A stretch of DNA of 64,000 nucleotides. Origin: Poriferisodalis sp965208485. GTDB taxonomy: Bacteria; Actinomycetota; Acidimicrobiia; Acidimicrobiales; Poriferisodalaceae. Position 1 is the stretch's first letter, and each line of letters starts with the position of its first letter. The notes below the pieces were generated by a model that was given only the letters and a program-made list of their open reading frames with translations, had not been told where the DNA came from and ran no database searches. Position numbers and translations under genes: made by a program. Shown here in pieces: positions 1-7,327 of the stretch. The stretch spans positions 2,046,001 through 2,110,000 of the forward strand of contig NZ_OZ242344.1 of NCBI RefSeq assembly GCF_965208485.1, read 5' to 3'.

Positions 1-369
1 GCCCGCCGCGTCGGACGTGTACTCGAACACCACGTCGCCGTCCGCGTTCTGTGCCGCCTCGGCGGTGCCGACCGCAGGCGCCGTGGTGATCCGCAGCGTC
101 GCAGCGTCGAGGTCCTCGTTCTGATCATGATCATTAGCCAGCACATCGATCTCGACAGTCTCGGAAACGTCAACCCATGCCCAGTCAGACCCCGGCACAG
201 GACCGCTTGGGGGGACCGTCACCCTCGGGGCCACAACCAGCTCGAAGTCGTCATCGACGACCGCGTCAGCAGCACCGACACCGAGCACCGAGTCCATCCC
301 CGACCCGCCATTGACCGTGTCGATGCCCGCGCCCGCGACGATGCGGTCGCCAAGGCTGAGACAGCACAT
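1..369 (-). CDS. RTX / cadherin-like repeat protein, cut by left edge
   Basis: An open frame runs from an ATG at 369 to the window edge without a stop. It shows an RTX-like segment (GGSGMDSV), then the DDDFELVVAPRV stretch and a VDVSETVEIDVLANDHD cadherin-like/Ig-like segment. It aligns almost residue for residue with the start of the 3379-4650 gene and with the C-terminal third of the giant protein at 7956-14345, so it is another copy of that module. The frame is also open upstream, back to the stop codon of the RDD gene ending at 421, so a CTG/TTG start nearer 410 is possible. The family binds calcium outside the cell, but no signal peptide is visible here. The 3' end, probably RTX repeats, lies outside the window. 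Confidence 0.7.
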   Translation of the reverse strand, partial: MCCLSLGDRIVAGAGIDTVNGGSGMDSVLGVGAADAVVDDDFELVVAPRVTVPPSGPVPGSDWAWVDVSETVEIDVLANDHDQNEDLDAATLRITTAPAVGTAEAAQNADGDVVFEYTSDAAG

Positions 370-420
370 TGGGGCACAAGGCCAGCGGAAGCGGGGAGCG
401 CCCAATACCGACAGCTGACA

Positions 421-1050
421 TCAATTCGCGGACGGCCCCGAACACAGCGACAACGCAGACGCCTTCGTGACCACCACCGTTCCTGCCAACCTGTCGTGCC
501 AGCCGCGCAGTTCAGAGTTCCACAGCACCGATGCGTGAACCAGAACCCACCACGCGAACGAGACGCTGAGCCATCCGAGCGGATGACCCAACGCGGGCCG
601 CCAGTGACGCGTTCCCAGCTCCACAGCCGCGCACACTGCAAAAGGCGCCAACGGCACCAGCCAACGCACAGCCGACCTGCCCAGCCCGACGCGGCCAGCC
701 CCCCAGCAGCGCACCACCTCGATGCGGGCGGCACGCCTGCCCAATGTGCGTCCCCGCACCGCAACGCACACCGGCTCATACAAAGCCGCCAGCACATACG
801 CGCACACGGCCACAGCAAGCCCGACACCCGAAAGAACGCCAGCCTCCTCACACTCAGAAAAGATGCCAGCCGACCCCGGCTCGCCACACCAAAACCCTTG
901 GTCAATGATTGCCAACAATCCCCAGACGATGCTGCCGACAATTGCGATCGGGCCGGTCACGAGCATGTCCACGAACCATCCCCACAACCTTCGCCGGGGC
1001 CTCGCGAACTCGACGCCCGGCTCCGGCGAGGACAGTGGCGCTGTGGTCAT
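421..1050 (-). CDS. RDD family membrane protein (copy G)
   Basis: Predicted 209-aa integral membrane protein of the RDD family. The first helix carries the family signature (RRRLWGWFVDMLV). Hydrophobic segments follow near residues 20-45 and 75-100 plus two more, and the protein ends with the hallmark RGWHDRLAGTVVV. RDD proteins are small multi-helix membrane proteins; some are linked to ion/H+ exchange, most have no known job. The start was set at ATG 1050 because it overlaps the stop of the upstream RTX gene by four bases (ATGA), as at most other junctions here. An ATG at 1077 would add nine residues. Its TGA stop lies in the same frame as the following RTX gene. Confidence 0.85.
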   Translation of the reverse strand: MTTAPLSSPEPGVEFARPRRRLWGWFVDMLVTGPIAIVGSIVWGLLAIIDQGFWCGEPGSAGIFSECEEAGVLSGVGLAVAVCAYVLAALYEPVCVAVRGRTLGRRAARIEVVRCWGAGRVGLGRSAVRWLVPLAPFAVCAAVELGTRHWRPALGHPLGWLSVSFAWWVLVHASVLWNSELRGWHDRLAGTVVVTKASALSLCSGPSAN

Positions 1051-1670
1051 GGCGTGCTTCGGGCTGACGGCTCGCATCGCGCTGCTGTCGAACCCCGGGT
1101 GCAGGCATCATCGCCGGGGCCGCCGTCGAGATGATCGACACCGTTGCCTCCGTCGAGGCTGTCAGCGTCGATGCCGCCCCACAGCAGGTCAACGCCCGCG
1201 CCGCCTCGAAGCGTGTCCTCACCCGGGCCGCCGTGGAGCTCGTCGTCGTGGCCGTGCCCGTCGAGCGTGTCGACGCCGGGACCGCCCCACAGTGTGTCGT
1301 TCTGGGTGTTGCCGTCGAGATGGTCGGCGCCTGCGCCGCCGTGCAGCATGTCGGCACCGGCACCGCCGGTAACGGTGTCGTTGTCGGCGTCGCCCCAGAT
1401 GGTGTCGTCGCCGGGGCCGCCGCGAATCGTGTCCATGCCGGGGCCTCCCCAGATGGTGTCGCTGCCGGCGTGGCCGTCGAAGGCGTCCGCTCCGGAGCCG
1501 CCCCAAATCAGATCATCACCGCCGCCGCCCGTGACCTTGTCGTCACCCGCGCCGCCGTCGAGGGTGTCTGCGTCGATGCCGCCCTTCCGCCGGTTGTCGC
1601 CAGCGCCGCCGCGCATCGCGTCATCACCAGGGCCGGCCCGGATTAGGTCGTTCTGGTAACTCCGAACCAC
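1047..1670 (-). CDS. RTX calcium-binding repeat protein (about 207 aa)
   Basis: The product is almost entirely RTX nonapeptides (GGxGxDxUx), such as GGAGDDKVTGGGGDDLIWGG and LDGNTQNDTLWGG, in the same order and register as the C-terminus of the giant protein at 7956. The beginning (CTVVRSYQNDLIRAG) is a degenerate form of the CTIVGTSGxDIIRG entry found in the paralogues, so this copy starts where the repeat block starts and lacks the preceding cadherin-like part. The frame is open much further upstream, but that part is the shadow of the RDD gene. GTG at 1670, 14 nt after the RDD stop, is the most likely start. There is no signal peptide. RTX repeats fold on binding calcium outside the cell, so export of this small protein is unexplained. 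Confidence 0.65.
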   Translation of the reverse strand: MVRSYQNDLIRAGPGDDAMRGGAGDNRRKGGIDADTLDGGAGDDKVTGGGGDDLIWGGSGADAFDGHAGSDTIWGGPGMDTIRGGPGDDTIWGDADNDTVTGGAGADMLHGGAGADHLDGNTQNDTLWGGPGVDTLDGHGHDDELHGGPGEDTLRGGAGVDLLWGGIDADSLDGGNGVDHLDGGPGDDACTRGSTAARCEPSARSTP

Positions 1671-1684
1671 GGTGCATCCAATTG

Positions 1685-2410
1685 CTAGCCGGAGCCGCCG
1701 CTTGTTCGGCCGTCGCCGTTTGCCGAGCTGCGCAAAACGATGGTTCTTGCGGCTCTGTCGTGCAGACTGCTGCCGTTGCCGGGGCGCAGTCGGCCGGCGA
1801 TGCACAACACGCCTGACATGAACGGCAGCCCGGCCACAACGCCGTAGAAGACCGCGTTCAGCAGCACCCATGCGAGGTCGTTCTCGGCGAAGGGAGTCTC
1901 GCGTCCTCCGTCGATGAAGGAGAAGATGTCGCCGCCGCGTCCGCCGTAGTCGTCGAGTAGCAGCGCTGCGAGCGCCTCCCAGGAGACCCACAGCAGCACG
2001 CCACCCCACACGACCGGGACTGCCCAGCGCACCAGCGCCTGGCAGAGCGTCGGAGTCCTGGTGGGATCGGACCGCTGTCGCACTCTGATCCCGAACATCA
2101 GCTTGCCCAACGTGCAGCCAGTCCGCGAGATCACTACCGGCTCATAGGCCACCAGCACCGCGCCCGCGACCCAACTCACGATCCAGTTCTGGGGGGGCCC
2201 CGCCGTGTCCCGCTCCCCCCAAATGTTCCAATACAGAAACGACGACCAGGCGAATATGAAGTACGCGAGCGGAAGTCGCAGCAGCGTGTCGACGCATCTC
2301 GCGCCGAGCCGTCTGCCCAGCCCCGCCACGACGAGCGACCCATCCGGGTCGATTACGTCGGGCGGCGTAACTCCTGCTGCTGTGTTGCCGTTGCGATCCG
2401 GGTTTGTCAT
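1685..2410 (-). CDS. RDD family membrane protein (copy F)
   Basis: Predicted 241-aa membrane protein. An N-terminal soluble piece ends in GSLVVAGLGRRLGARCVDTL, the RDD entry motif, followed by helices near residues 45-65, 80-105, 125-150 and 185-210, the segment YEPVVISRTGCTLGKLMFGI typical of RDD helix 2, and a C-terminal SLHDRAARTIVL that replaces the usual GWHDxxAGTxVV. It is longer than its neighbours because of an insert around residues 150-185. The start was placed at ATG 2410 rather than the upstream 2479, because residues before it are Arg/His-rich and unlike RDD proteins. It follows another RDD gene directly (106-nt gap) with no RTX gene between, the one break in the alternation. Confidence 0.8.
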   Translation of the reverse strand: MTNPDRNGNTAAGVTPPDVIDPDGSLVVAGLGRRLGARCVDTLLRLPLAYFIFAWSSFLYWNIWGERDTAGPPQNWIVSWVAGAVLVAYEPVVISRTGCTLGKLMFGIRVRQRSDPTRTPTLCQALVRWAVPVVWGGVLLWVSWEALAALLLDDYGGRGGDIFSFIDGGRETPFAENDLAWVLLNAVFYGVVAGLPFMSGVLCIAGRLRPGNGSSLHDRAARTIVLRSSANGDGRTSGGSG

Positions 2411-2515
2411 GGCCTGCCGGATGGCTCGCAGCTTGTTGTGGTGCCGGCGCGGCTGCAGGTGTCCGCGCCGTCGCCGCATAGAGCAGCGCCGACAGCCCAG
2501 ATCGCGCCATCACCG

Positions 2516-3208
2516 CTATGGCACGACATCGTCGGCGGAGCCGTCGCGCAAAGCGCAGCCATCGCGGCTGTCATCCTCGCCGCCCAACGGCGATCCCTCA
2601 TCCATGAAGCGCTGCCAGCGCTCATCCATCGAGCCGTGTTCGCGTTTGCGCCGCCGCGCACGTCGCACCCCGGCACGACCCCCAGCGCCAGCACGCAGCG
2701 ACACCGCCGACGCCCTGGTCACCACCACCGTGCCCGCAAGCCTGTCATGCCAGCCCCGCCAGTCGCGGCCCGATGTCATCGACGCTGCGAGCATCAACAT
2801 CACCACGAGCCAGCCCACGCCCAGCGTCAGCACCCCCGCCGCACAAGGCAACAGCACTCGCAGCCATGACCTGCGGTACGAGACCCATCCGCCGTCCGCG
2901 AAACACACGACCCGGATCCCCACCGCCCACTTGCCCACCGTCGCACCCCATCGCGCCACCATCACCGGCTCGTACAGCACCAGCACCCACAATCCCACCA
3001 CGCCGCCGAGGCCCAGCAAGCGCTGCTCGACATTGCCGCCCAACGCCGCGAAGGAGAAGAAGATCAGTGACTGCGCAACCATCACAACAGCAGGCAACAA
3101 CACGACCATGTCCAACAACCTGGCCCCATAACGCCGCTCCGGCTCCGCCAGCACGACCGTGCGACCGTTGCCCAACCGGGCCTCACCGCCGCGGTAGGTA
3201 CCGCTCAT
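2516..3208 (-). CDS. RDD family membrane protein (copy E) with charged tail
   Basis: Predicted 230-aa protein. RRYGARLLDMVV opens the RDD domain, YEPVMVARWGATVGKWAVGI marks helix 2, and GWHDRLAGTVVV closes it. About 60 residues of charged sequence (RRARRRKREH and an acidic end) follow, a tail the other copies lack. Two starts compete. ATG 3208 is preceded by AGGAG ten bases upstream and matches the N-termini of the paralogues, so I chose it. GTG 3382 overlaps the upstream RTX stop (GTGA) like other junctions, but would add 58 residues unlike any RDD N-terminus. It could be a leftover of the coupled arrangement. Confidence 0.8.
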   Translation of the reverse strand: MSGTYRGGEARLGNGRTVVLAEPERRYGARLLDMVVLLPAVVMVAQSLIFFSFAALGGNVEQRLLGLGGVVGLWVLVLYEPVMVARWGATVGKWAVGIRVVCFADGGWVSYRRSWLRVLLPCAAGVLTLGVGWLVVMLMLAASMTSGRDWRGWHDRLAGTVVVTRASAVSLRAGAGGRAGVRRARRRKREHGSMDERWQRFMDEGSPLGGEDDSRDGCALRDGSADDVVP

Positions 3209-3378
3209 CGCAGCGACACTCCTGACGCTGGGCAATAGCACCAACCTCTGAGCCCTGGGCGAGAAACGGCAACCGGGTCGCGGCGGCTGAGATTGCGAAC
3301 CGCAGCAAACTCGCAGGCACTGACCACCACTGGGTCGCCACAGCGCGTCGACAACGATTCGCGCACGCCCATCGTCGA

Positions 3379-4650
3379 TCACTCACAACCCGTCGTGGTG
3401 TCGGCGCGGATGCAGGTGTCGGCGTCCGGACCGCCGTCTGCGTGATCGACTCCGTTGCCGCCGTCGAGGGTGTCCGCGTCGATGCCGCCCCAGAGACGGT
3501 CGTCGCCCGCGCCGCCCCGCAGCATGTCGTCGCCTAGGCCGCCGTGAAGTTCGTCGTCGTGGCCGCCCCCGTCGAGCGTGTCGGCGCCGGCACCGCCCCA
3601 CAGAGTGTCGTTCTGGGTGTTGCCGTCGAGGCGGTCATCACCGACGCCGCCGTGGAGGCGGTCAGCTCCTGCGCCGCCGCTGAGGGTGTCCGCGTCGGTC
3701 CCGCCCCAGAGGCGGTCGTGGCCGTTGCCGCCCCGCAGCATGTCTTCGCCCGGGCCGCCCCACAGGACATCGTCACCGGCGTGCCCATCGAGGGTGTCGT
3801 CGCCGGGCCCGCCCCAGATCAGATCGTCACCGCCGCCGCCAGTCACCGTGTCGTCGCCTAGGCCGCCGTCGAGCCGGTCAGCGCCCGGGTTCGCAACCAA
3901 GGTGTCGTCGCCGTCTGCGCCCCAGACGGTGTCGTCTCCTGGGCCGCCATCGACAATGTCCGCGCCGGAGCCGCCCCACACGATGTCGTTTCCGTCGCCT
4001 GCGTTGATGTCGTCGTCGCCGGGGCCGCCGACGATCGTGTCGTTGCCGCCGATGCCCCGGATCACGTCGTCGCCGCCGAGACCGCAGATCACGTCGTCGC
4101 CGGGCGTGCCCCGAATGATGTCGTTCCCGGACGTGCCGACGATCGTGCAGTCGGCTGTGCCGACCATGACCGTCACCTGAGCGGACTCGCAGGCTCCCAG
4201 CGAGTCGCACACCGTATAGGCGAACGACACTGTGCCGCCCGCCGCGTCGGACGTGTACTCGACCACCGCGTCGCCGTCCGCGTTCTGTGTCGCCTCGGCG
4301 GTGCCGACCGCAGGCGCCGTGGTGATCCGCAGCGTCGCGGGGTCGATGTCCTCGTTGGGATCGTGATCGTTGCCCAGCACATCGATCTCGACGGTCTCGG
4401 AAACGTCAACCCACACCCAGTCAGACCTCGGCACAGGACCGCTTTGGGGGACCGTCACCCTCGGGGCCACAACCAGCTCGAAGTCGTCATCGACGACCGT
4501 GTCAGCAGCATCGACACTGAACACCGAGTCCATCCCCGACCCGCCATAGACCGCGTCCACGCCCGCACCCGCGACGACCCGGTCGCCAAGGCTGAGACAG
4601 CACCTTGCGGCACAAGGCCAGCGGAAGCGGGGAGCGCCCAATACCGACAA
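3379..4650 (-). CDS. Cadherin-like plus RTX repeat protein (about 423 aa)
   Basis: Domains in order: a short RTX-like piece (residues 25-45), a cadherin-like/Ig-like tandem domain around VDVSETVEIDVLGND (about 70-160), the hinge CTIVGTSGNDIIRGTPGDDV, then a long run of GGxGxDxUx repeats to the end. It matches the last third of the giant protein at 7956-14345, so it is a detached copy of its C-terminus. It has no signal peptide and no ATG in a suitable place. TTG 4650 is the first possible start after the RDD stop at 4657, and the whole gap (TAA then TGG CAG) is in frame with the upstream RDD gene. Either a weak TTG start or stop readthrough would be needed. Confidence 0.7.
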   Translation of the reverse strand: MSVLGAPRFRWPCAARCCLSLGDRVVAGAGVDAVYGGSGMDSVFSVDAADTVVDDDFELVVAPRVTVPQSGPVPRSDWVWVDVSETVEIDVLGNDHDPNEDIDPATLRITTAPAVGTAEATQNADGDAVVEYTSDAAGGTVSFAYTVCDSLGACESAQVTVMVGTADCTIVGTSGNDIIRGTPGDDVICGLGGDDVIRGIGGNDTIVGGPGDDDINAGDGNDIVWGGSGADIVDGGPGDDTVWGADGDDTLVANPGADRLDGGLGDDTVTGGGGDDLIWGGPGDDTLDGHAGDDVLWGGPGEDMLRGGNGHDRLWGGTDADTLSGGAGADRLHGGVGDDRLDGNTQNDTLWGGAGADTLDGGGHDDELHGGLGDDMLRGGAGDDRLWGGIDADTLDGGNGVDHADGGPDADTCIRADTTTGCE

Positions 4651-4656
4651 CTGCCA

Positions 4657-5193
4657 TTAATTCGCGGACGGCCCCGAACACAGCGACAACGCGGACGCCC
4701 TCGTGACCACCACCGTGCCGGACAGTTTGTCGTGCCAGCCCCGGCGATCCTGACCCGACATTGTCGACCACACCAGAATGAACCACACGATGAACCAGCC
4801 CACACCCAGCGTCGACACGCCCGCGAAGCTTGGGACCAACACCCGCACCAAGGACCGGAATAGTCCCGGTCTCGTCCCGTCCGCGATACGCACCACCCTG
4901 AGCCCCACCGCCAGTTTGCCGACTGTCGCACCCCAGAGTGCAACCATCACTGGCTCATACAGCACCAGCAGCGCCAACAGCGCGACCAGAGCCGTCCACC
5001 GCTCAACCGTCCAGGGCTCGCCTGGCACATGTGGCGCGCAGCCTCCGAAGGCGCACGTGCCGATAAACGGCGAAGAAATGGTCGGCGCAATCACCTCAAC
5101 GACGATGAAGACAATCACAGCCAAATGGACAACCATGTCCAGAAACCGCGCGCTCAGGCGGCTGACCAATGGCGCGTCGCGGCAGCCGGTCAC
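4657..5193 (-). CDS. RDD family membrane protein (copy D)
   Basis: Predicted 178-aa RDD protein. It opens with VSRLSARFLDMVV, has helices near 20-40, 75-100 and 125-155, contains YEPVMVALWGATVGKLAVGL and closes with RGWHDKLSGTVVV. The start is GTG 5193, which overlaps the upstream RTX stop as GTGA. The open frame continues upstream to 5322, but that part is the shadow of the RTX repeats (Arg/His-rich). The last residues (LCSGPSAN) are identical to those of copy G at 421, and the DNA downstream of both stops is nearly the same, showing that the RDD-RTX pair duplicated as a unit. Confidence 0.82.
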   Translation of the reverse strand: MTGCRDAPLVSRLSARFLDMVVHLAVIVFIVVEVIAPTISSPFIGTCAFGGCAPHVPGEPWTVERWTALVALLALLVLYEPVMVALWGATVGKLAVGLRVVRIADGTRPGLFRSLVRVLVPSFAGVSTLGVGWFIVWFILVWSTMSGQDRRGWHDKLSGTVVVTRASALSLCSGPSAN

Positions 5194-5744
5194 TTCCCGC
5201 CATCGCTCGGCTCGCAGCCGGTCGTGGTGTCGGCTCGCCGGCAGGTGTCGGCGTCTGGCCCGCCGTCGAGGTGGTCGGTGCCATGGCCGCCGTCGAGGGT
5301 GTCCGCGTCGATGCCGCCCCACAACCGATCATCACCCGCGCCGCCCCGCAGCGTGTCCGCGCCGGATCCGCCGTGGAGTTCGTCGTCGTGGCCCTGCCCG
5401 TCGAGTACGTCGTCGCCGGGACCGCCCCACAGTGTGTCGTTCTGGGTGCCGCCGTCGAGCGTGTCATCGCCGGTGCCGCCGTGGAGCATGTCTGCCCCGG
5501 CCCCTCCGATGAGGTTGTCGTTGCCGGCGTCGCCCCACAGAGTGTCGTCGCCGTTGCCGCCTCGCAGCATGTCTTCGCCCGGGCCGCCCCAGAGGACATC
5601 GTTTCCGATGTGCCCGTCGAGCGTGTCCGCGCCGAAACCGCCCCAGATCGGATCATCGTCACCAACGGTCGCAGTTGCGGTCGCGGTACCGCCAACGAGC
5701 CGGTTCGCGCCGGGTCCGCCAATCACGCCTCCTGCGAACATCAT
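5190..5744 (-). CDS. RTX calcium-binding repeat protein (184 aa)
   Basis: A compact RTX protein. After a short glycine-rich start it consists of GGxGxDxUx repeats (GGFGADTLDGHIGNDVLWGG, GGPGEDMLRGGNGDDTLWG) and ends with a Cys-containing tail (CRRADTTTGCE) shared with its paralogues. The ATG at 5744 overlaps the stop of the upstream RDD gene as ATGA, and its own stop overlaps the next RDD start as GTGA, so it is coupled on both sides. It has no signal peptide or transmembrane segment. The family binds calcium in the extracellular space. How this copy would leave the cell is not shown by the sequence. Confidence 0.75.
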   Translation of the reverse strand: MMFAGGVIGGPGANRLVGGTATATATVGDDDPIWGGFGADTLDGHIGNDVLWGGPGEDMLRGGNGDDTLWGDAGNDNLIGGAGADMLHGGTGDDTLDGGTQNDTLWGGPGDDVLDGQGHDDELHGGSGADTLRGGAGDDRLWGGIDADTLDGGHGTDHLDGGPDADTCRRADTTTGCEPSDGGK

Positions 5745-6376
5745 CTCTGTCTCGCAGCCGGTGCAGCCACGACCACGATCGTGCCGGCGGCCCAGTCATG
5801 GGGACCACGGCGATGCCGATCGCTCAACGCCACGACATACAGCAGCAGCCACACAACGGGCGCGCCGAACAGAACCTGATAACCCATCAACCCACCCAGC
5901 CAGTCCCAGAGGCTCTCGGAGGAACCTGCCAAGAGCCAGAGCACCGTAGCGACCCCAGACAGCGACATCGCAGCAGGCACGAACCAGCGCAGCGCTGAAC
6001 GCCCCAATGACACGCGGCCGCCTGAGGTGCTCACGACCATGATCCCGGCCTTGAGTTTCCCAAACGTCCGGCCCGTGACCGCGACCGCCAACACCTCGTA
6101 CAGAACGGTCCCGACGTACCCAGTGGCGAGCCAGAACGTCCAGTCCCTCAACGGGTTGCCCTCGTCAGCCTCCCCAAGGAACGTCGCGTGCTGATAGAAC
6201 TCGACTGCGAGGCCGACTACGGCGACAACCGTCAAGAACACCGCGACGAGCACGACGTCGATAGCGCGGGCCAGCCCCCTGCGGACCCATGTCGGCAGCA
6301 CAACCTCAGTGCCGTCGGCAAGACACACCCGCAGCACGCGGTCGATATCGCCCTCTGGCTCGCTCGCCTCGCTCAT
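5741..6376 (-). CDS. RDD family membrane protein (copy C)
   Basis: Predicted 211-aa RDD protein that starts with a soluble segment (RVCLADGTEVVLPTWVRRGL) shared with copies A and B, then ARAIDVVLVAVF opening helix 1, helices near residues 40-60, 80-105, 125-145 and 160-180, and the closing PHDWAAGTIVVV. ATG 6376 overlaps the upstream short RTX-tail stop (ATGA), and the stop overlaps the start of the 184-aa RTX gene (ATGA). The conserved SLADG-type N-terminus sets A, B and C apart as one subfamily. Confidence 0.85.
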   Translation of the reverse strand: MSEASEPEGDIDRVLRVCLADGTEVVLPTWVRRGLARAIDVVLVAVFLTVVAVVGLAVEFYQHATFLGEADEGNPLRDWTFWLATGYVGTVLYEVLAVAVTGRTFGKLKAGIMVVSTSGGRVSLGRSALRWFVPAAMSLSGVATVLWLLAGSSESLWDWLGGLMGYQVLFGAPVVWLLLYVVALSDRHRRGPHDWAAGTIVVVAAPAARQR

Positions 6377-6519
6377 GCGCAGCTCGATTCGCCGTGGGCT
6401 CTGGTGCAGGAGTCGTTGCCCGGTCCGCCGTCGAGCCGGTAGACACGGTGGCGCACATCAAGCACTCGGGCGTCGAACCTGCCCGAGACTCGGGCGCAGT
6501 CCACTCTGCCGCTCAGCAC
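6373..6519 (-). CDS. Short RTX-tail ORF (48 aa)
   Basis: Small frame from GTG 6519 to a stop at 6373. The product (VLSGRVDCARVSGRF..., then YRLDGGPGNDSCTRAHG...) combines an unfamiliar 28-residue head with the terminal RTX unit and Cys-tail of the giant protein. It parallels the 56-aa ORF at 7157-7327. It overlaps the upstream RDD stop by seven bases and the downstream RDD start by four. The upstream RDD gene (copy B) has an altered C-terminus here, so this copy may have lost its original ATG by a frameshift. It may be a real small protein or only a coupling remnant. Confidence 0.45.
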   Translation of the reverse strand: MLSGRVDCARVSGRFDARVLDVRHRVYRLDGGPGNDSCTRAHGESSCA

Positions 6520-7160
6520 CGTTTCGTCATGTGTTGCGTCTGACTTCGCCGCTTCGTGCTCGACTCCGCGATGACCACAATCGTGCGTGCGACCCGATCG
6601 TGCCAACTGCGACGGTCGCTGCGGCGCAGCGCCACCACGAACAGCAAGAGCCAAACCGCAGGAAGCCCGAACCAAGGGACGTAGAAAACCGAGCCGAAGA
6701 ACAGCTCAGAAACGGCCTCGTCAGGAAAGAAAACCAACCCGGCGAGCATGCAACCACACACCGCCACCGCGACTGGCACCAACCAACGCAGCGCCGACCG
6801 CCCCAACGACACATCCCCCGCACCCAAGCTGACAACCCGAATCCCGGCCGTCGCCATGCCGATCGTCTGCCCCGTCTTGACGACCCGCAGAACCTCCAAA
6901 GCGGCACCAAGGACGAACCCAGCCGCACCAAACGACCCACCAAGCCAAGCAGCATGGGAACCCGAGAAATCCCTCGACAACCCCAACATGAACCCAACAC
7001 CCCCGGATACGAGCACCACGGCCGCGACGACCGCTGAGCCAAGTGCGCGGGCGACCGCCCGGCTGAACCATGTCGCCAAGACCACCTCAGTGCCGTCCGC
7101 GAGACTGACGCGCTGCCCATGAGCGCCGTCACGGCCCTGTGACTCCCCGTGGTCGCTCAT
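6513..7160 (-). CDS. RDD family membrane protein (copy B)
   Basis: Predicted 215-aa RDD protein with the SLADGTEVVLATWFSRAVARA N-terminal segment of the A/B/C subfamily, helices near residues 35-60, 75-95, 125-150 and 160-180, and the closing SWHDRVARTIVV. ATG 7160 overlaps the upstream short RTX-tail stop as ATGA. The last 13 residues (after IAESSTKRR) differ from the VMRR end of copy A because the reading frame has shifted relative to the paralogous DNA, so the stop now lies inside the start of the next short ORF. Confidence 0.82.
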   Translation of the reverse strand: MSDHGESQGRDGAHGQRVSLADGTEVVLATWFSRAVARALGSAVVAAVVLVSGGVGFMLGLSRDFSGSHAAWLGGSFGAAGFVLGAALEVLRVVKTGQTIGMATAGIRVVSLGAGDVSLGRSALRWLVPVAVAVCGCMLAGLVFFPDEAVSELFFGSVFYVPWFGLPAVWLLLFVVALRRSDRRSWHDRVARTIVVIAESSTKRRSQTQHMTKRC

Positions 7161-7327
7161 TCACAGGCCGTTTCGCTGTGGGCACGGGCGCACGAGTCGG
7201 TGCCTGGGCCTCCGTCGAGCCGGTAGGCGCGGTGGCGCACATCAAGCACATGGGCGCCAAACCTGCCCGAGACTCGGGCGCAGTCCACTCTGCCGCTCAG
7301 CACCGTGTCGTCACCGGCGGCTGTCAT
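7157..7327 (-). CDS. Short RTX-tail ORF (56 aa)
   Basis: A 56-aa frame with four-base ATGA overlaps at both ends: ATG 7327 with the stop of RDD copy A, and its stop with ATG 7160 of RDD copy B. The product starts MTAAGDDTVLSGRVDCARVS and ends RLDGGPGTDSCARAHSETAC, the same last residues as the giant protein ending at 7956. It contains one GGxGxD unit, too few for a beta-roll. I read it as a collapsed RTX gene kept open, perhaps because it carries translation from one RDD gene to the next. A real small protein is possible. Confidence 0.55.
   Translation of the reverse strand: MTAAGDDTVLSGRVDCARVSGRFGAHVLDVRHRAYRLDGGPGTDSCARAHSETACE

Noticed and set aside
3209..3382. N-terminal extension of RDD copy E from GTG 3382
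   Set aside because: The extra 58 residues are not like any RDD N-terminus and ATG 3208 has an AGGAG site; kept only as a possible coupling remnant.
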